Counted from the stretch's first letter, positions 1 to 11,259 are shown. The stretch: DNA of 64,000 nt from Leguminivora glycinivorella (GCF_023078275.1 NC_062996.1:124001-188000); one strand, 5' to 3'. Made by a program: numbers and translations. Notes: a model not told the origin generated them from the letters alone.

Positions 1-1324
1 GTCCGCTCGGGAAAAAATCTTAAATAATCAATTTTGGTTGCAAACAATGGTCTCTTACAGCATAAAGTGGTGTGGCAAGTCTTCTAACACTTCTACATGT
101 AAAAAAGATGGAACAACATTCCACAGTTAAGTCAAATTAATTATTTTGTTGAATATTGTTTATTGTCCGCGGAGTTCATTTATACTGGTCAATATGGTTG
201 TGCTGAGCGGCGCCGAGGCGCGTCCATCCCTCTTTACCGAGTTAACAATGTGATATGCTATCCCTTTCACGTAAACGACTAGGCATGGGGCCATGTTAGT
301 TTATGTCTGTTGCGGGAACTTCGTACTGCCGTTCGTACCATGTGCTACCATTTTATGAAATATAAAAGAAAGCAGATTTGTAATAGTTAATAATTATCTA
401 GAATCTGTAGAGTCTGTAGTGGTATTTAGTTTATTGATTAGTTTAGAATATTTAGTTGGTTATTTAACTTAGTAAACGTAAGTAAAAATGCACAGTTTAG
501 TTATTAGTTACTAGAATGATTTTTATTGAGATGCTATCACAATTATCATCCTCCTTGCGTTATCCCGGCATCGGCATTCGCCACGGCTCATGGGAGCCTG
601 GGGTCCGCTTTGGAAACTACTACCAAGATTTGGCGTAGGCACTAGTTTTATGAAAGCGACTGCCATCTGACCTTCCAACCCGAAGGGTAACTAGGCCTTA
701 TTATAATTTAATTATAATATTATAATTTGTTGCAAAACAAATTCACCACAGTACTGGTACCGGTACCATTGTCTATAATAGACATGTCCCATTCCCATCC
801 CTACTGCTAATCATAAAGGCGCGCCATTATTTGAAACGACCAATGGCAGCACCGTGCGCGCCCGCCTCACCCCGCAAGGATTGGTGATTTGCGTCTCGAA
901 CAATATCGCTTGCATTTGGCTTCTAGTGGGGTGTTCTGTGAGGTAAGTACATAAACAAACCATTTATTAGCAATCAGTAGGTACGGTTAGCCAAGAAGGC
1001 AAGAATGTATGAATATATGACTTTCATAGCCAAAAAGCCTCATAATAATCCAAATGAAATGTTTATATCAATATTGTATGTTTTCGTTACTTTTATATAT
1101 ATAACGTTTATATTATTTTTAAGGTGAGAACGTAAGTAAGTGCATATTTTATCGATAATTGAATCGACAAAGTAACATCCCTAGCTAACACAAAACCAAG
1201 GACCACCTACCAAAAAGAGAAATAACTAGCATATATCCATCCTTTTTCAATACATTATCTAAGTCATAAGGAAGTCAAGGATGAGTATATGCATTTTACA
1301 CGAATTTTTATTAGGGGGGCTTGG
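1..1324. repeat. Copy 1 of a direct segmental duplication (offset 2,996 bp)
   Basis: This stretch recurs almost base for base from 2,997 onward. Positions 1-959 match 2,997-3,970 with scattered substitutions and one extra AT-rich 'ttataatttaattataata' unit in copy 2. The match resumes at about 1,104-1,324 versus 4,716-4,930. Copy 1 begins outside the window. It holds a THAP-like first exon (47-125) and a good splice-donor motif (aggtaagt) near 941. The remaining bases show no reading frame I can defend. Confidence 0.85.
47..125 (+). CDS. THAP-domain first exon, duplicate copy 1 (partial gene)
   Basis: An ATG at 47 opens a 26-codon exon with the look of a THAP zinc-finger N-terminus: MVS..IKWCGK, then CKKDG, then a TTFH end where THAP proteins have the FH.FP motif. 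A possible donor (a|gttaag) lies at 125/126; without splicing the frame stops at 130. THAP domains are C2CH zinc-binding DNA-binding modules shared by P-element-type transposases and host factors. No second exon carrying the W, C-x2-H and AVPTIF parts was found downstream, so this is either a partial gene or a fossil. The same exon occurs at 3,043-3,121. Confidence 0.4.
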
Positions 1325-1356
1325 TTAAACCAGTCTTTGGAGAGACGTCTTTTGGC

Positions 1357-1680
1357 CACAGAATTACAGTTAAACCAGAATGAGTCGTTAGGTCAAAAAG
1401 TGTGTCCACATGAGAGGTCATTGTTTGGGCTGGTGTCCCTCTCGCACTTGCTCACAATGTCAACATTATTCAGTGACGTCATCACTGTCATAAATTGGGG
1501 ATACCAGTCAATTTTCAAAGTTACTACTAAATCTAGTAATACCCATTTGAACCAAAGACTTTTACAGGGGACAGCTCAATCACATTTTTTGCCATACGAA
1601 ATTAAACCTTATTACTGAAACAGAAAGTCGATCGTATCAGACTAGCGAAAACGGTCCACATGAGAGGGCATTGTTTGGGC
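1357..1680. mobile_element. M1 hAT-like MITE fragments, one inverted
   Basis: From 1,357 the sequence follows the left end of the M1 MITE family (cacagaattacag, then the subterminal box 'tttgggctggtgtccctctc', then the 'gtgacgtcatcactgtca' palindrome). At about 1,553 it switches to the family's right end in opposite orientation (caaagactt..) and stops at about 1,680. This looks like two truncated copies joined head to head. Confidence 0.7.
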
Positions 1681-1689
1681 CACGGAAGT

Positions 1690-2073
1690 ATAACTAAAGC
1701 ATGGAAGCCATGCTAAAATAAGAGCTCGGTGACATGTATCTTACTCACACCACACTATTACCATTTTTGTATGAGCGAATGAGACAATATTCCACAACTT
1801 CTTTCGTTTTCTCGAAGGTTGTCCCTAAATGCTGATGTCAAAACGGACCTGGGGTCCATTTATTATACGGCAAAATTAAATATACGTTTGTCATTTCACA
1901 CTCGGTCTCCATCTTTGACAACTGTACATAGTCGTATTATATTGGTTCGAGTTTTTAGCGCGACTTCAATGGTCGTCTTGACGATATTTATTTATTTTGT
2001 GAGGATTTCTGATAGATCGTGGCAAAAATAGCTCAGTGTATATTTGTGATAGTTCCAAGTTTCATTTCTGACT
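1690..2073. promoter_or_regulatory. Upstream region of the THAP mini-gene
   Basis: AT-rich DNA without repeats shared elsewhere up to about 1,900. From about 1,905 it resembles 2,590-2,760 (tttgacaaYtgtacata.tcgtattatatt), so the presumed promoter/5' UTR exists in two diverged tandem copies. No clear TATA box was identified. Confidence 0.3.
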
Positions 2074-2600
2074 ATGGCTTGTGTGATCAAGTGTTGCAAA
2101 TCACATTCAGGAAGAAAAGAAAACACGCAAGAGGTTATATCATTTCATCGGTAAGTTTCTTGAGTTTTTGATAATATTTATTGATACGACCTGGCAGAAA
2201 TATAAATGTACATATTAGTAGTTTATACAATTCAAATCTTATTCAATTCTGTATAGATTTTTGCATATTTTTTTAGAAGTTTTCTCAAACTCGGAAAGGT
2301 TATGTTTTTTAGCATAGTGATGTGATGTGTTTTATCGACCTTGCAATAATAACCTATCAATATTCATACCTTAAAAACGCCATCAATGATTATTGTTCTT
2401 TGTTATGATTCTCTTGTTATTTAGCTATTTTACAAATTCAACTTTATATATTTCTTAGATTTCCGAAGAAGAAGACCGGAAACACGAAGTTCAAGGTGCG
2501 ATGCTCGCGGTTCCTTTACTCCCAAAACTCCACCAAAAAGAAGGCCAAGAAGCTGAAATGGAGCAGGCCCCCAGATGTCTCCCCAGGTGTCTACCTTTGA
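2074..2600 (+). CDS. Two-exon THAP-like mini-gene, 72 residues
   Basis: Exon 1 (2,074-2,150) starts MACVIKCCKSHSG and ends SFH with two bases of the next codon, followed by donor gtaagt. Exon 2 starts at 2,459 after tttcttag and joins in frame to give FHRFPKK, the classic THAP 'F..FP' motif. It continues through a lysine-rich stretch (KKKAKKLKW) to a TGA at 2,598-2,600. The total is 219 coding bases. The first two zinc ligands (C-x4-5-C region) and the FP motif are present, but the later C-x2-H pair and AVPTIF are missing, so the domain is truncated. It may be a decayed gene or a short THAP peptide. Splicing is inferred from sequence only. Confidence 0.5.
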
Positions 2601-2820
2601 CAATTGTACATAATCGTATTATATTAGATCAAATATCTCGGCGGTCGTCTGGCCGATTTTTAATTTAATTGTGTTTATTCCTGATGGATAGTTGATGATC
2701 CTGCTAAATTCTTATTTGTGATGTGTTCAAGTTCCTTGTGTGATTGAATTAAGGACTGTAATTCACGTACATGGAGAAAAGAAAACTCCCAAGAACCTGC
2801 TGTGTTTCATTAGTGAATTT
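2590..2820 (+). pseudogene. Diverged second copy of the THAP promoter and exon 1
   Basis: From 'tttgacaattgtacataatc' onward this stretch parallels 1,915-2,160, including 'gagaaaagaaaactcccaag' against 'agaaaagaaaacacgcaaga' of exon 1 and a final 'gtttcattagtgaatttc' against 'atttcatcggtaagtttc'. The ATG context and donor are lost. It is best read as a tandem duplicate that has decayed. Confidence 0.4.
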
Positions 2821-3042
2821 CGGTCAGTTATTGATATTATTATTTGTAGGATCTAAACACAGATCAATACAACAAGATGGCCCTTACAGGGCGACTCGCG
2901 GTCACCAAGCATACGACAAATCAGGTTTATAAAAGTTTGAACGCGTGCGACACCGATCAGTAGCGCCCAAGTATACGACCCGCTAACAGTGTCCGTGTCC
3001 GCTCGGGAAAAAATCTTAAATAATCAATTTTGGTTGCAAACA

Positions 3043-3121
3043 ATGGTCTCTTACAGCATAAAGTGGTGTGGCAAGTCTTCTAACACTTCTACATGTAAAA
3101 AAGATGGAATAACATTCCACA
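3043..3121 (+). CDS. THAP-domain first exon, duplicate copy 2 (partial gene)
   Basis: Same exon as 47-125, with one amino-acid change (DGITFH instead of DGTTFH, the form closer to THAP consensus as I know it). The start codon is at 3,043 and the possible donor follows 3,121; the unspliced frame stops at 3,126. That the exon stays open in both copies of a diverging duplication argues weakly for function. No partner exon was recognised. Confidence 0.4.
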
Positions 3122-3970
3122 GTTAAGTCAAATTAATTATTTTGTTGAATATTGTTTATTGTCCGCGGAGTTCATTTATACTGGTCAATATGGTTGTGCT
3201 GAGCGGCGCCGAGGCGCGTCCATCCCTCTTTACCGAGTTAACAATGTGATATGCTATCCCTTTCACGTAAACGACTAGGCATGGGGCCATGTTAGTTTAT
3301 GTCTGTTGCGGGAACTTCGTACTGCCGTTCGTACCATGTGCTACCATTTTATGAAATATAAAAGAAAGCAGATTTGTAATAGTGAATAATTATTTAGAAT
3401 CTGTAGAGTCTGTAGTGGTATTTAGTTCATTGATTAGTTTAGAATATTTAGTTGGTTATTTAACTTAGTAAACGTAAGTAAAAATGCACAGTTTAGTTAT
3501 TACTAGAATGATTTTTATTGAGATGCTATCACAATTATCATCCTCCTTGCGTTATCCCGGCATCGGCATTCGCCACGGTTCATGGGAGCCTGGGGTCCGC
3601 TTTGGAAACTACTACCGAGATTTGGCGTAGGCACTAGTTTTATGAAAGCGACTGCCATCTGACCTTCCAACCCGAAGGGTAACTAGGCCTTATTATAATT
3701 TAATTATAATATTATAATTTAATTATAATATTATAATTTGTTGCAAAACAAATTCACCACAGTACTGGTACCGGTACCATTGTCTATAATAGACATGTCC
3801 CATTCCCATCCCTACTGCTAATCATAAAGGCGCGCCATTATTTGAAACGACCAATGGCAGCACCGTGCGCGCCCGCCTCACCCCGCAAGGATTGGTGATT
3901 TGCGTCTCGAACAATATCGCTTGTATTTGGCTTCTAGTGGGGTGTTCTGTGAGGTAAGTACATAAACAAA

Positions 3971-4690
3971 AGCATAAAATACGATCTTTTCATAGTTTAT
4001 ATAATAACTACTACCATGTTAAATTCTGTTCTGAAGTTTCTCCAAACTGTTTTTAGGTTATGTTTTTGTACTAGTGATGTGTCATTTTTATCGACGTCCC
4101 GACATTAACTCTATTGACATTCTTGCATTGAAAAGGACATAAAAATGATTAATGATGATCAGGTATCACAGACTGGGTAAATGGTAATGTAACATTTCTA
4201 GTGAATTAAACTTATAGTATTTTTTAGTTTTCCAGAAATTCTCAAACATTATTAAAAAGAAACTAAAAATAGGTGAAACTATTGAAATAATAAATTTTGG
4301 TACCTACACTGCCGTTTTGTTTTATTTTCTATTTGATAGAGAAAATATTATTGAGGTAAGTATAAGTAGATTCTTGAGTGGTGGACTAGAAATTAATACA
4401 GGGATGCTACACGAATTAAATTACTTAGGTCTTTGCGTAAGGAGAAGAGAATAATGTATTTATTTGTTTTATACTCGTATCTCCCATCTTCTATTTTTTA
4501 CAAACTATTTAGGCCGATATTACACTATCATAGAAATATAGTCATAGACAACATGCCGTCCTTTTTATTCACGTTACAGAAAAAGGGAGGCATACAGACC
4601 TATGATCAGAGATATAGGTATGATAATGTAATATTAGGACTTGGTAAGAGAAGAGAAGTGACCGTTTATGTAGGTAAGTACATAAACAAA
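3971..4690. other. 720-bp insertion bounded by a 19-bp direct repeat
   Basis: Copy 1 has a single 'aggtaagtacataaacaaa' (about 941-959). Copy 2 has it at 3,952-3,970 and again at 4,672-4,690, with 720 bp of new sequence added. The repeat contains the splice-donor motif, so the donor is doubled. A 102-codon frame (4,433-4,741) crosses the right junction but resembles nothing I recognise. Confidence 0.7.
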
Positions 4691-4930
4691 CCATTTATTT
4701 GCAATCATAACGTTTATATTATTTTTAAGGTGAGAACGTAACTAAGTGCATATTTTATCGATAATTGAATCGACAAAGTAACATCCCTAGCTAACACAAA
4801 ACCAGGGACCACCTACCAAAAAGAGAAATAACTAGCATATATCCATCCTTCTTCAATACATTATCTAAGTCATAAGGAAGTCAAGGATGAGTATATGCAT
4901 TTTACACGAGTTTTTATTAGGGGGGCTTGG

Positions 4931-6282
4931 TTTGGGCTGGTGTCCCCACAGAATTATAATTAAACCAGAATGAGTAGTTAGGCCAAAAAGTGTGTCCACA
5001 TGAGAGGTTAAAGTTGGGGCTGGTGTCCCTCTCGCACTTATTATCACTATCAAAATCATTTGAATGACGTCATCACTGTCATCATTTGGGGATACCAGTC
5101 AATATTCAAAGTTACTACCAAATCTACTAATACCCAATTAAAGGTTTTCAATAATTGCGCAATTTTTTGGTTTTATGGCTTCATAATAATGACTTACCAA
5201 TTCGTTACAAGGTATTAATACCCTTGCCTCGATATAATACGAAAATAATTTAAGAAGTTTATAAACTTAGTTATCATACAGGTAAAAATACTACTACTAT
5301 AGTAATTTTTTAACGCTGGTCACACGTGCGAGTGGGACACCAGCCCCAACTTTGACCCTCTCATGTGGACACACTTTTGCTAGTCTGTCAAAAACGCCTT
5401 TATGCGCCAGTGATAAGGTTCAATTTAGTATGGCAAAAAAAGTGTGAGCTCAGTCCCTATTGTAGGTCGATGGGTGTCCCTCTCGCACGTGTTGCCAGTG
5501 TTAATGAGGTTCCCATATTAGTAGTATTTTTATCTGTATATTACCTGACTTTATAACTTCTTATTTTATTTTAATGTTATATTCAAACTAGGGTTTCGAT
5601 ATATTTCAAAAAATTTGAAAATAATTATAATGTGATTATTTTGATGCCAGTAAACCAAAGATTTGTATAATTCAAAAATACTTTCAATTGGGTGTTAGTA
5701 GATTTGGTAGTAACTTTGAAAATTTACTGGTATCCCCAATTTATGACAGTGATGACGTCACTGAATAATGTTGACATTGTCAGCAAGTGCGAGAGGGACA
5801 CCAGCCCAAACAATTACCTCTCATGTGGACACACTTTTTGACCTAACTAAACAATCTAGATTAATAATTCTAAATCTATGATTTGAACATATTTTTTTAT
5901 TAAACAAATCTTTGATTTATTGGCATCAAAATAATTACATTATAATTATTTTCCAATTTTTAAATATATCGAAACCCTAGTTTGAATATAACACTAAAAT
6001 AAAATAAGAAGTTATAAAGTCAGGTAATATACAGATAAAAATACTACTAATATGGGAACCTCATTAACACTGGCAACACGTGCGAGAGGGACACCAGCCC
6101 AAACAATGCCCTCTCATGTGGACCGTTTTCGCTAGTCTGATACGATCGACTTTCTATTTCAGTAATAAGGTTTAATTTCGTATGGCAAAAAATGTGATTG
6201 AGCTGTCCCCTGATACGTAGTATCTTCTTAGTAGTTTGTGGTCCCCTGTAAAGGTCTTTGGTTAAACCAGAATGAGTAGTTA
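4931..6282. mobile_element. Cluster of M1 hAT-like MITE copies
   Basis: About three M1 elements lie end to end in alternating orientation: roughly 4,945-5,466 (a diverged subfamily with 'ggggctggtgtccc' and the internal motif 'aggtattaatacccttgcc'), 5,467-5,882 (inverted), and 5,883-6,260, with the start of another at 6,261. Shared marks are the subterminal inverted box ending in 'ctctcgcac', the central 'gtgatgacgtcac' palindrome and the end 'gtaaaggtctttg'. No coding capacity. Confidence 0.75.
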
Positions 6283-6609
6283 TAGCCTGTCAACCAAATT
6301 TTGGCAGTAGCAATGTACGTCAAACTAAAGTATGGTATCCCTATGAAACGAACAAAAACCAGCAATGTACGTCGAACAGCCACAGATTTTTTTTTTCAAG
6401 GGGCTCGCTCCTTCCTTAAGAATTAGATAATGTATTAAAAAGGGACGGATATGTGGTAGTTATTTCTCTTTTTGGTAGGACGGAGATTTCCACAGATAAG
6501 ATACAAATGGGCACGCGAACTTCCACCGATTTTCAAAACTAGTGTTGCTAGCCCGCGATTTTTCAAATTTGCCGCCTTTTTCTAGTGACAAGATTTGGTT
6601 GACGGTCTA
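6283..6609. mobile_element. Tc1/mariner-type MITE, TA target site, nested in M1
   Basis: Terminal inverted repeats of about 17-20 bp (tagcctgtcaaccaaat and its complement with two changes) bound a 327-bp element flanked by TA. The host M1 sequence 'gagtagt-TA-ggtcaaaaag' is restored when the element is removed. Further copies lie at 50,878-51,747. The TA duplication and inverted ends fit Tc1/mariner or a TA-targeting relative. Confidence 0.7.
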
Positions 6610-6854
6610 TAGGTCAAAAAGTGTGTCTACATGAGAGGTCATTGTTTGGGCTGGTGTCCCTCTCGCACTAACTGACAATGTCAACATTATTCAGTGACGT
6701 CATTACTGTCATACATTGGGGATACCAGTCAATTTTCAAAGTAACTACCAAATCTACTAATACCCATTTGAACATATTTTTTAATTATACAAATCTTTGA
6801 TTTATTGGCATCAAAATAATTACATTACAATTATTTTCCAATTCTTTGAAATAT

Positions 6855-8512
6855 CCTCCTGACACCTGGCGTCCTTTGCATAGTGCTAAATAAACCGTAC
6901 TCCAAAGGCCGAATATTTTTGAACTTCTTATATCGACTACGGACGACCGGCCTACAGGTAGCATCAAATACCGAGTATTTGTTTTTTCCCGCTTAAATTG
7001 TATTGGACACGTGATTGGTCGCAGCCAATGAATTTTAAGCAATAGCGACAGTTTAACCTTGTAGTTCGACAGAGATGTCATACTTAGTCGCCGCCATTCT
7101 TGCGACACGTGCTCAGGAGTTTACAACAATGGCGGTACGTGGTCGACACGGTAAGTAAAACTTAAAATATTTTGAGTAATTTGTAGTGTTTCAATGTATG
7201 TTCTTTAATTAATTGTAAATTAGTATATGTTCTTTCAAATTCAAGTAATTTTGTGTGTAAATAAATAAAAATAGCGTAAATAAACCACAGTAAAATTATT
7301 AAACCTACAGAAAGGCACTTCGTCTGTAGTTTATGTTTTAAGTATGTGAAGTTGATCTTGTGTAAATCACTTTCGGCACTTATACTTAAAGTCGTGCATG
7401 TATGTTTTTCAGCTTTACGAGAACGTGATATTACGAAATTATTAAATAAATCCGAATTTGAAGATTCTAGTGATGATGAAGAATACAACGAGGATATACA
7501 CGCTTTTATAAACGAAACTCGATCTTCGGTTGATGAAAACTCGAGCGATAGTTACAACAGTGATCAAAGCAATTTCGTGCACCATGAAATTAACGGTCAA
7601 TCGAATCAACGGTCGATTAATTGTAATAATTATGCATTTATGTTTGACACCAAAACGCAATTGTCTGACTTTTATAGTTCTTTATAAGGTTTCTTGGTTA
7701 ATCTAAGTCTAAACTGTCTCATTGTGATAATTAACCTGAGCCAGCCTGATACTATAGTCTTATAATATTTAGGTAGCTTAAGTTTTATTGTTTAATGTAA
7801 ATAACCGAGAAGGTTCCCAGATACTTGAATCAGGTATTATTCACTTTTCATGTGGGATATTTTTTATTTAATAATTAAAGGCGATTTCCATAATTTTGTT
7901 CCTATTTGAAAAGAATGATCTCTATTTGACTTATGTAGAATTGATTTACTTTGTAAACATGTAAAAAATGCAATTATTGATTTATATGTTTCATATATTA
8001 TTATATTTCATGCAAAATGTTAATTAATAATTATGTTAAGCACTTCCAATCAGTCAGGAGCAGCTCCTGTTTGCAAAAAAAGATTTCAGTAAGTATTAAA
8101 TTGTTTTGAGTTTATTAAATATGTTTAAAACTGAAAGTTCACTGGGTGATACTGTTACTTTATGTTTATGTTGTTAATAAAATATTATGTTTGGTACTTC
8201 ATTTGCGATATTACATTAAATTTTATTAAAAATTTAAGTAACTTGTTTAATTTACACTCGCAACCTACTTATGCCTTAATGGCCGAAAGTACTTTACAAA
8301 AGACGAAAAATACCGGTACACAAATATGCTTAATGTCTTTAACAAACAATATTAAAAAACATTTGTTTCAGTGAATACCCAGGAAGCGCCTAGTTTATGT
8401 TTTATTTAACTTGCAATGTCTCGGCCTTTCCAACAAAAACAGTTTGATACTTTTTAAAGTACTTTCGGCCGTAGAGGCAAGTGATTTAAGTTAAATGCTC
8501 GGTGTCAGGAGG
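6855..8512 (+). mobile_element. 1.66-kb TIR element with 4-bp (ATAT) target duplication
   Basis: Perfect 12-bp inverted ends (cctcctgacacc / ggtgtcaggagg) are flanked on both sides by ATAT. Excising the element restores the M1 host sequence 'tttgaaatatatcg'. Inside are a two-exon reading frame (7,129-7,687) and an AT-rich 3' part. The motif 'ggccgaaagtactttacaaa' at 8,281 recurs inverted near the right end. It encodes no full transposase, so it is probably a deletion derivative. A 4-bp target site occurs in Sola, Chapaev and piggyBac/Kolobok groups, but the latter two need TTAA. Confidence 0.75.
7129..7687 (+). CDS. Two-exon acidic protein encoded in the TIR element
   Basis: Exon 1 (7,129-7,150) reads MAVRGRH plus one base, followed by gtaagt. 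Exon 2 starts at 7,413 after 'tgtttttcag' and continues 91 codons to the TAA at 7,685-7,687. The joined protein is about 99 residues. It has a short basic start, then R-E-R-D-I-T-K-L-L, then a strongly acidic and serine-rich stretch (SEFEDSSDDEEYNED). This resembles the N-terminal part of piggyBac-type transposases and some other cut-and-paste transposases, without any catalytic domain. I infer an N-terminal remnant. The function is unknown and splicing is predicted. Confidence 0.5.
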
Positions 8513-9509
8513 ATATATCGGAACCCTAGTTTGAATATAACCCTAAAATAATATAAGAAGTTATAAAGTCAGGTAATTTAAAGATAAAAATACTACTACT
8601 ATGGTAACCTCATTAACACTGGCAACACGTGTGAGAGGGACACCAGCCCAAACAATGCCCTCTCATGTGGACCGTTTTCGATAGTCTGATACGACCACTT
8701 TTCTGTCTCAGTGATAAGGTTAAATTTAGTATGGCAAAAAATGTGATTCCACAATCTAGTTTAATAATTCTAAATCTATGATATTACCTGACTTTATAAC
8801 TTCTTATTTTATTTTAATGTTATATTCAAACTAGGGTTTCGATATATTATCAAAAAATTGAAAATAATTATAATGTAATTATTTTGATGCCAGTAAATCA
8901 AAGATTTGTATAATTAAAAAATACTTTCAATTGGGTGTTAGTAGATTTAGTAGTAACTTTGAAAATTGACTGGTATCCCCAATTTATGACAGTGATGACG
9001 TCACTGAATAATGTTGACATTGTGAGCAAGTGCGAGAGGGACACCAGCCCAAACAATGACCTCTCATGTGGACACACTTTTTGACCTAACGACTCATTCT
9101 GGTTTAACCACAGATGTCATATATACCATAGATCAAGCAAACGTATCTACTTAGCGTGTCAAATGAACTCAGTGAAATCCACTGAGTTGTCCGTCTTTAC
9201 TCGCAGCTTGCAGCTTTCGGGTGTCAATTTTTGTAAGTTGAAGTCAACCAAAACATAAAAAATGCCTCGTTACGTGATATTCAATTGCAACAACACAAAA
9301 ATTATGAACAATTAAGAGCCTGAGACATATTTAAAATTACAGGCAAGAATCAACTTCAGTACAAAATTTGACACGCTCGGCCCCTATACAAATATATGAA
9401 TTTGTTTCTTCTATCTAAATTAAGTTCTGTGGGTTTAACTGTAATTCTGTGGCCAAAAGACGTCTCTCCAAAGACTGGTTTAACTGTAATTCTAAATCTA
9501 TGCGTCTCT
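8513..9509. mobile_element. M1 MITE copies flanking the 1.66-kb element
   Basis: 8,513-8,757 is the right half of the M1 copy split by the TIR element. 8,760-9,100 and 9,440-9,509 are an inverted M1 copy interrupted by the 323-bp insertion at 9,109-9,431. The end sequence 'aattctaaatctatg' occurs at 9,495-9,509. Noncoding. Confidence 0.7.
9109..9431. mobile_element. 323-bp nonautonomous hAT-like element with 8-bp TSD
   Basis: GGTTTAAC occurs at 9,101-9,108 and again at 9,432-9,439. The element starts cacagatg and ends ttctgtg, i.e. CACAG-type ends as in hAT elements (CAnnG). Removing it and one repeat restores the M1 sequence 'ctggtttaactgtaattctg'. It contains a short ATG frame at about 9,263 (MPRYVIFNC..) too brief to assign. 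Confidence 0.7.
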
Positions 9510-9914
9510 CTTTCTCAAAGTTTCTTATCGTTTTCGCCAGTCTTAGGAAACTCCTATATAAAAAAATAATGTATGGCAAAAGATTCCCAGCATAGCCAAC
9601 CTAACAACAAAATAAATAATGCAATGGCAACACAAAGGCGGGATTGTCAATTGTGTCAATTTTCTGTATTTTCAAAACTAACCGTGAAACGAAAATGTAA
9701 TTCCGTGGACCGTGGTGTTTTTGTTTTACATGTTTCGTTTTATTCGGTGTTCTTCATCTGAGCAGTGCGTCGAGTTGAGCAGTTAAGTTCCTCCGCAGTG
9801 TTTCATTTGTGTGATATCTTTACGTATTCTCATTAACAAAAGACGTCCAGTTGAAGCAGCGTGCTCCTCCGTCTGCTGTGTTTTTGAGCAATATTACTGA
9901 GATAGAGACTCATT
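9510..9914 (+). promoter_or_regulatory. Presumed promoter and 5' UTR of the THAP9-like gene
   Basis: Mixed-composition DNA with 'ctatataaaaaa' at 9,553-9,564 as the only TATA-like stretch. A repeat-free, moderately GC-rich tract follows (9,770-9,910) just before the ATG at 9,915. No other feature seen. Confidence 0.3.
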
Positions 9915-10695
9915 ATGAGTGGAAAAAGCAGAATCTGTGAAATTTGTGGGGTCAGAGAACGACATAGGCTTGGATTTTTTGCCGATTTCCCAATTTATGA
10001 ACACAGGTATGTAATTTAGTAGTGGTTTTCAATTAGTCTGTTTATAGTGTATTCATAAGTAAAATAGTTTTTCGTTTTCTATTCTGCTTACCGATTATAG
10101 AAAAGTAACACATATGTTAATTTTCTGTGTAAGTGAATTTTATGATGGCATAATTTTTAAATACCTTAATGAAAAAAATATATTTAATAAGAACTTCTCT
10201 AGTTCTGAAACTCACAATAATGAGCACACTAATATTGAAGCATGAAGAGAGCAGACATGAATATGAGCGGAGTAATAATTATAAGAAAAAGAAGTGATAT
10301 AGTAGGGAATAGATTAACCTTCCCGGGAAGATGGTGGAGCTTGCTGATTAAGTTTATTTTATTTTGTATATCCACATGAAAAATAGCAAACCAAAGTACC
10401 AGCTCAGTTTCATTAATTTCATTATAAACTTATGGCTTGACTAGGTATACTAATTTGGATTAGTGTTTGCAGATGTAGAACCTGGGTTAAAATTGTTGGT
10501 AAAGAAGACCTAGTGCACATACCAATAGAAATACTTCACCAAGTACATTTGTGTGTGGTGATCACTTCAAAGCAAAAGATTTCAACAAAAAAGGCAATCG
10601 CTTGAAGAAAAGGGCCTACCCTAAGCTGGAGCTTTCTGCACAACCATTGACTGAGCATCAATTAAAAGACTTCCCTCAACATGTCGCAAGCAAAG
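9915..10695 (+). pseudogene. THAP domain of the transposase-like gene, exons 1 and 2
   Basis: Exon 1 (9,915-10,006) reads MSGKSRICEICGV.. and ends FPIYEH plus two bases: the C-x2-C zinc pair and the FP motif of THAP. Exon 2 (10,473-10,695) continues R-C-R-T-W-V-K-I-V-G with the conserved tryptophan. The C-x2-H pair (FVCGDHF) and the downstream lysine-rich stretch (NKKGNRLKKRAYPKL) are in a different frame, so one base is missing or two are gained at about 10,535-10,550. The donor after exon 2 is gtttgt. An alternative acceptor that avoids the frameshift was not found. Confidence 0.65.
10007..10472 (+). other. Intron 1 of the THAP9-like gene
   Basis: AT-rich intron with donor gtatgt and acceptor 'gtttgcag'. 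No repeat or reading frame recognised. Confidence 0.5.
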
Positions 10696-10822
10696 GTTTG
10701 TAAAATAAATATCTATAAAAACTCTTTTTTATATTGGATTATTCAAGGCTGATTTTTTGAGATAAAATCTTAATAGTTCAATAGTTCTTTATTTGCATAC
10801 CATATAAATTTTACAATACATA

Positions 10823-11187
10823 CCGGGTGCCTGGTAATTAATGGACAACCTAAACACCAAGAGGGCACCTTATACTGTAGGGTTAGCACATGATTGCCAC
10901 GAGAGTATGCCGCCGCGAGATAGACTACCCGTCCTTATATCACTAATACGATTAGAAGAAGATGTGTGATTCATCTCGCGGCGACATACTCTCGAGGCAA
11001 TCATGTGCTAGGCCTACTGGTCTAGAAAATCGATATTAACGTTACAATTTTAATACCTAAAATTTAAAAAGGGTGAAGATCTCGAAAACCAGGCGACTTT
11101 TACTAAACCTTAAAGTCGATTTCCTGTACCAGTAAAAATTGCCCTCTTGGTGGTTAAAAGGTTGTCCATTCATTACCGGGCACCCTG
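10823..11187. mobile_element. TA-flanked TIR element (mariner-type), hosting a palindromic MITE
   Basis: Ends 'ccgggtgcctggtaattaat' and complement 'attcattaccgggcaccctg' form imperfect TIRs. They extend inward through 'ggacaacct' and 'accaagagggca' for about 50 bp. The flanks are TA on both sides. The element is interrupted by the 141-bp MITE at 10,877-11,017. Confidence 0.65.
10877..11017. mobile_element. 141-bp palindromic MITE, copy 1
   Basis: The arms 'tagcacatgattgccacgag' and 'ctcgaggcaatcatgtgcta' fold back, each continuing into 'tatgYcgccgcgaga'. The short centre reads 'actacccgtccttat..'. It is the same element, of identical length, that breaks the transposase at 19,899. Confidence 0.75.
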
Positions 11188-11259
11188 TATATGGACCCTG
11201 AAAAGGGTATCGCAAGAAAAATCTTAAAAAGATTGAAGAGCAAAAGCTTGTCTGTCAAG

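Larger units (their letters stand above)
2997..5146. repeat. Copy 2 of the direct segmental duplication
   Basis: Repeats 1-1,550 at an offset of 2,996 bp. It is expanded by a 720-bp insertion (3,971-4,690). Immediately upstream (2,860-2,996) lies a short promoter-like tract with 'tataaaag'. The duplicated content includes the THAP-like first exon and the splice-donor motif. Confidence 0.85.

Noticed and set aside
1..3970. The 960-bp direct repeats at 1 and 2,997 as LTRs
   Set aside because: No TG..CA ends, primer site or retroviral coding between them; the match extends past the repeat into neighbouring sequence, so segmental duplication is simpler.
4433..4741. 102-codon frame
   Set aside because: Crosses the right junction of the 720-bp insertion; composition is AT-driven and no family is recognised.
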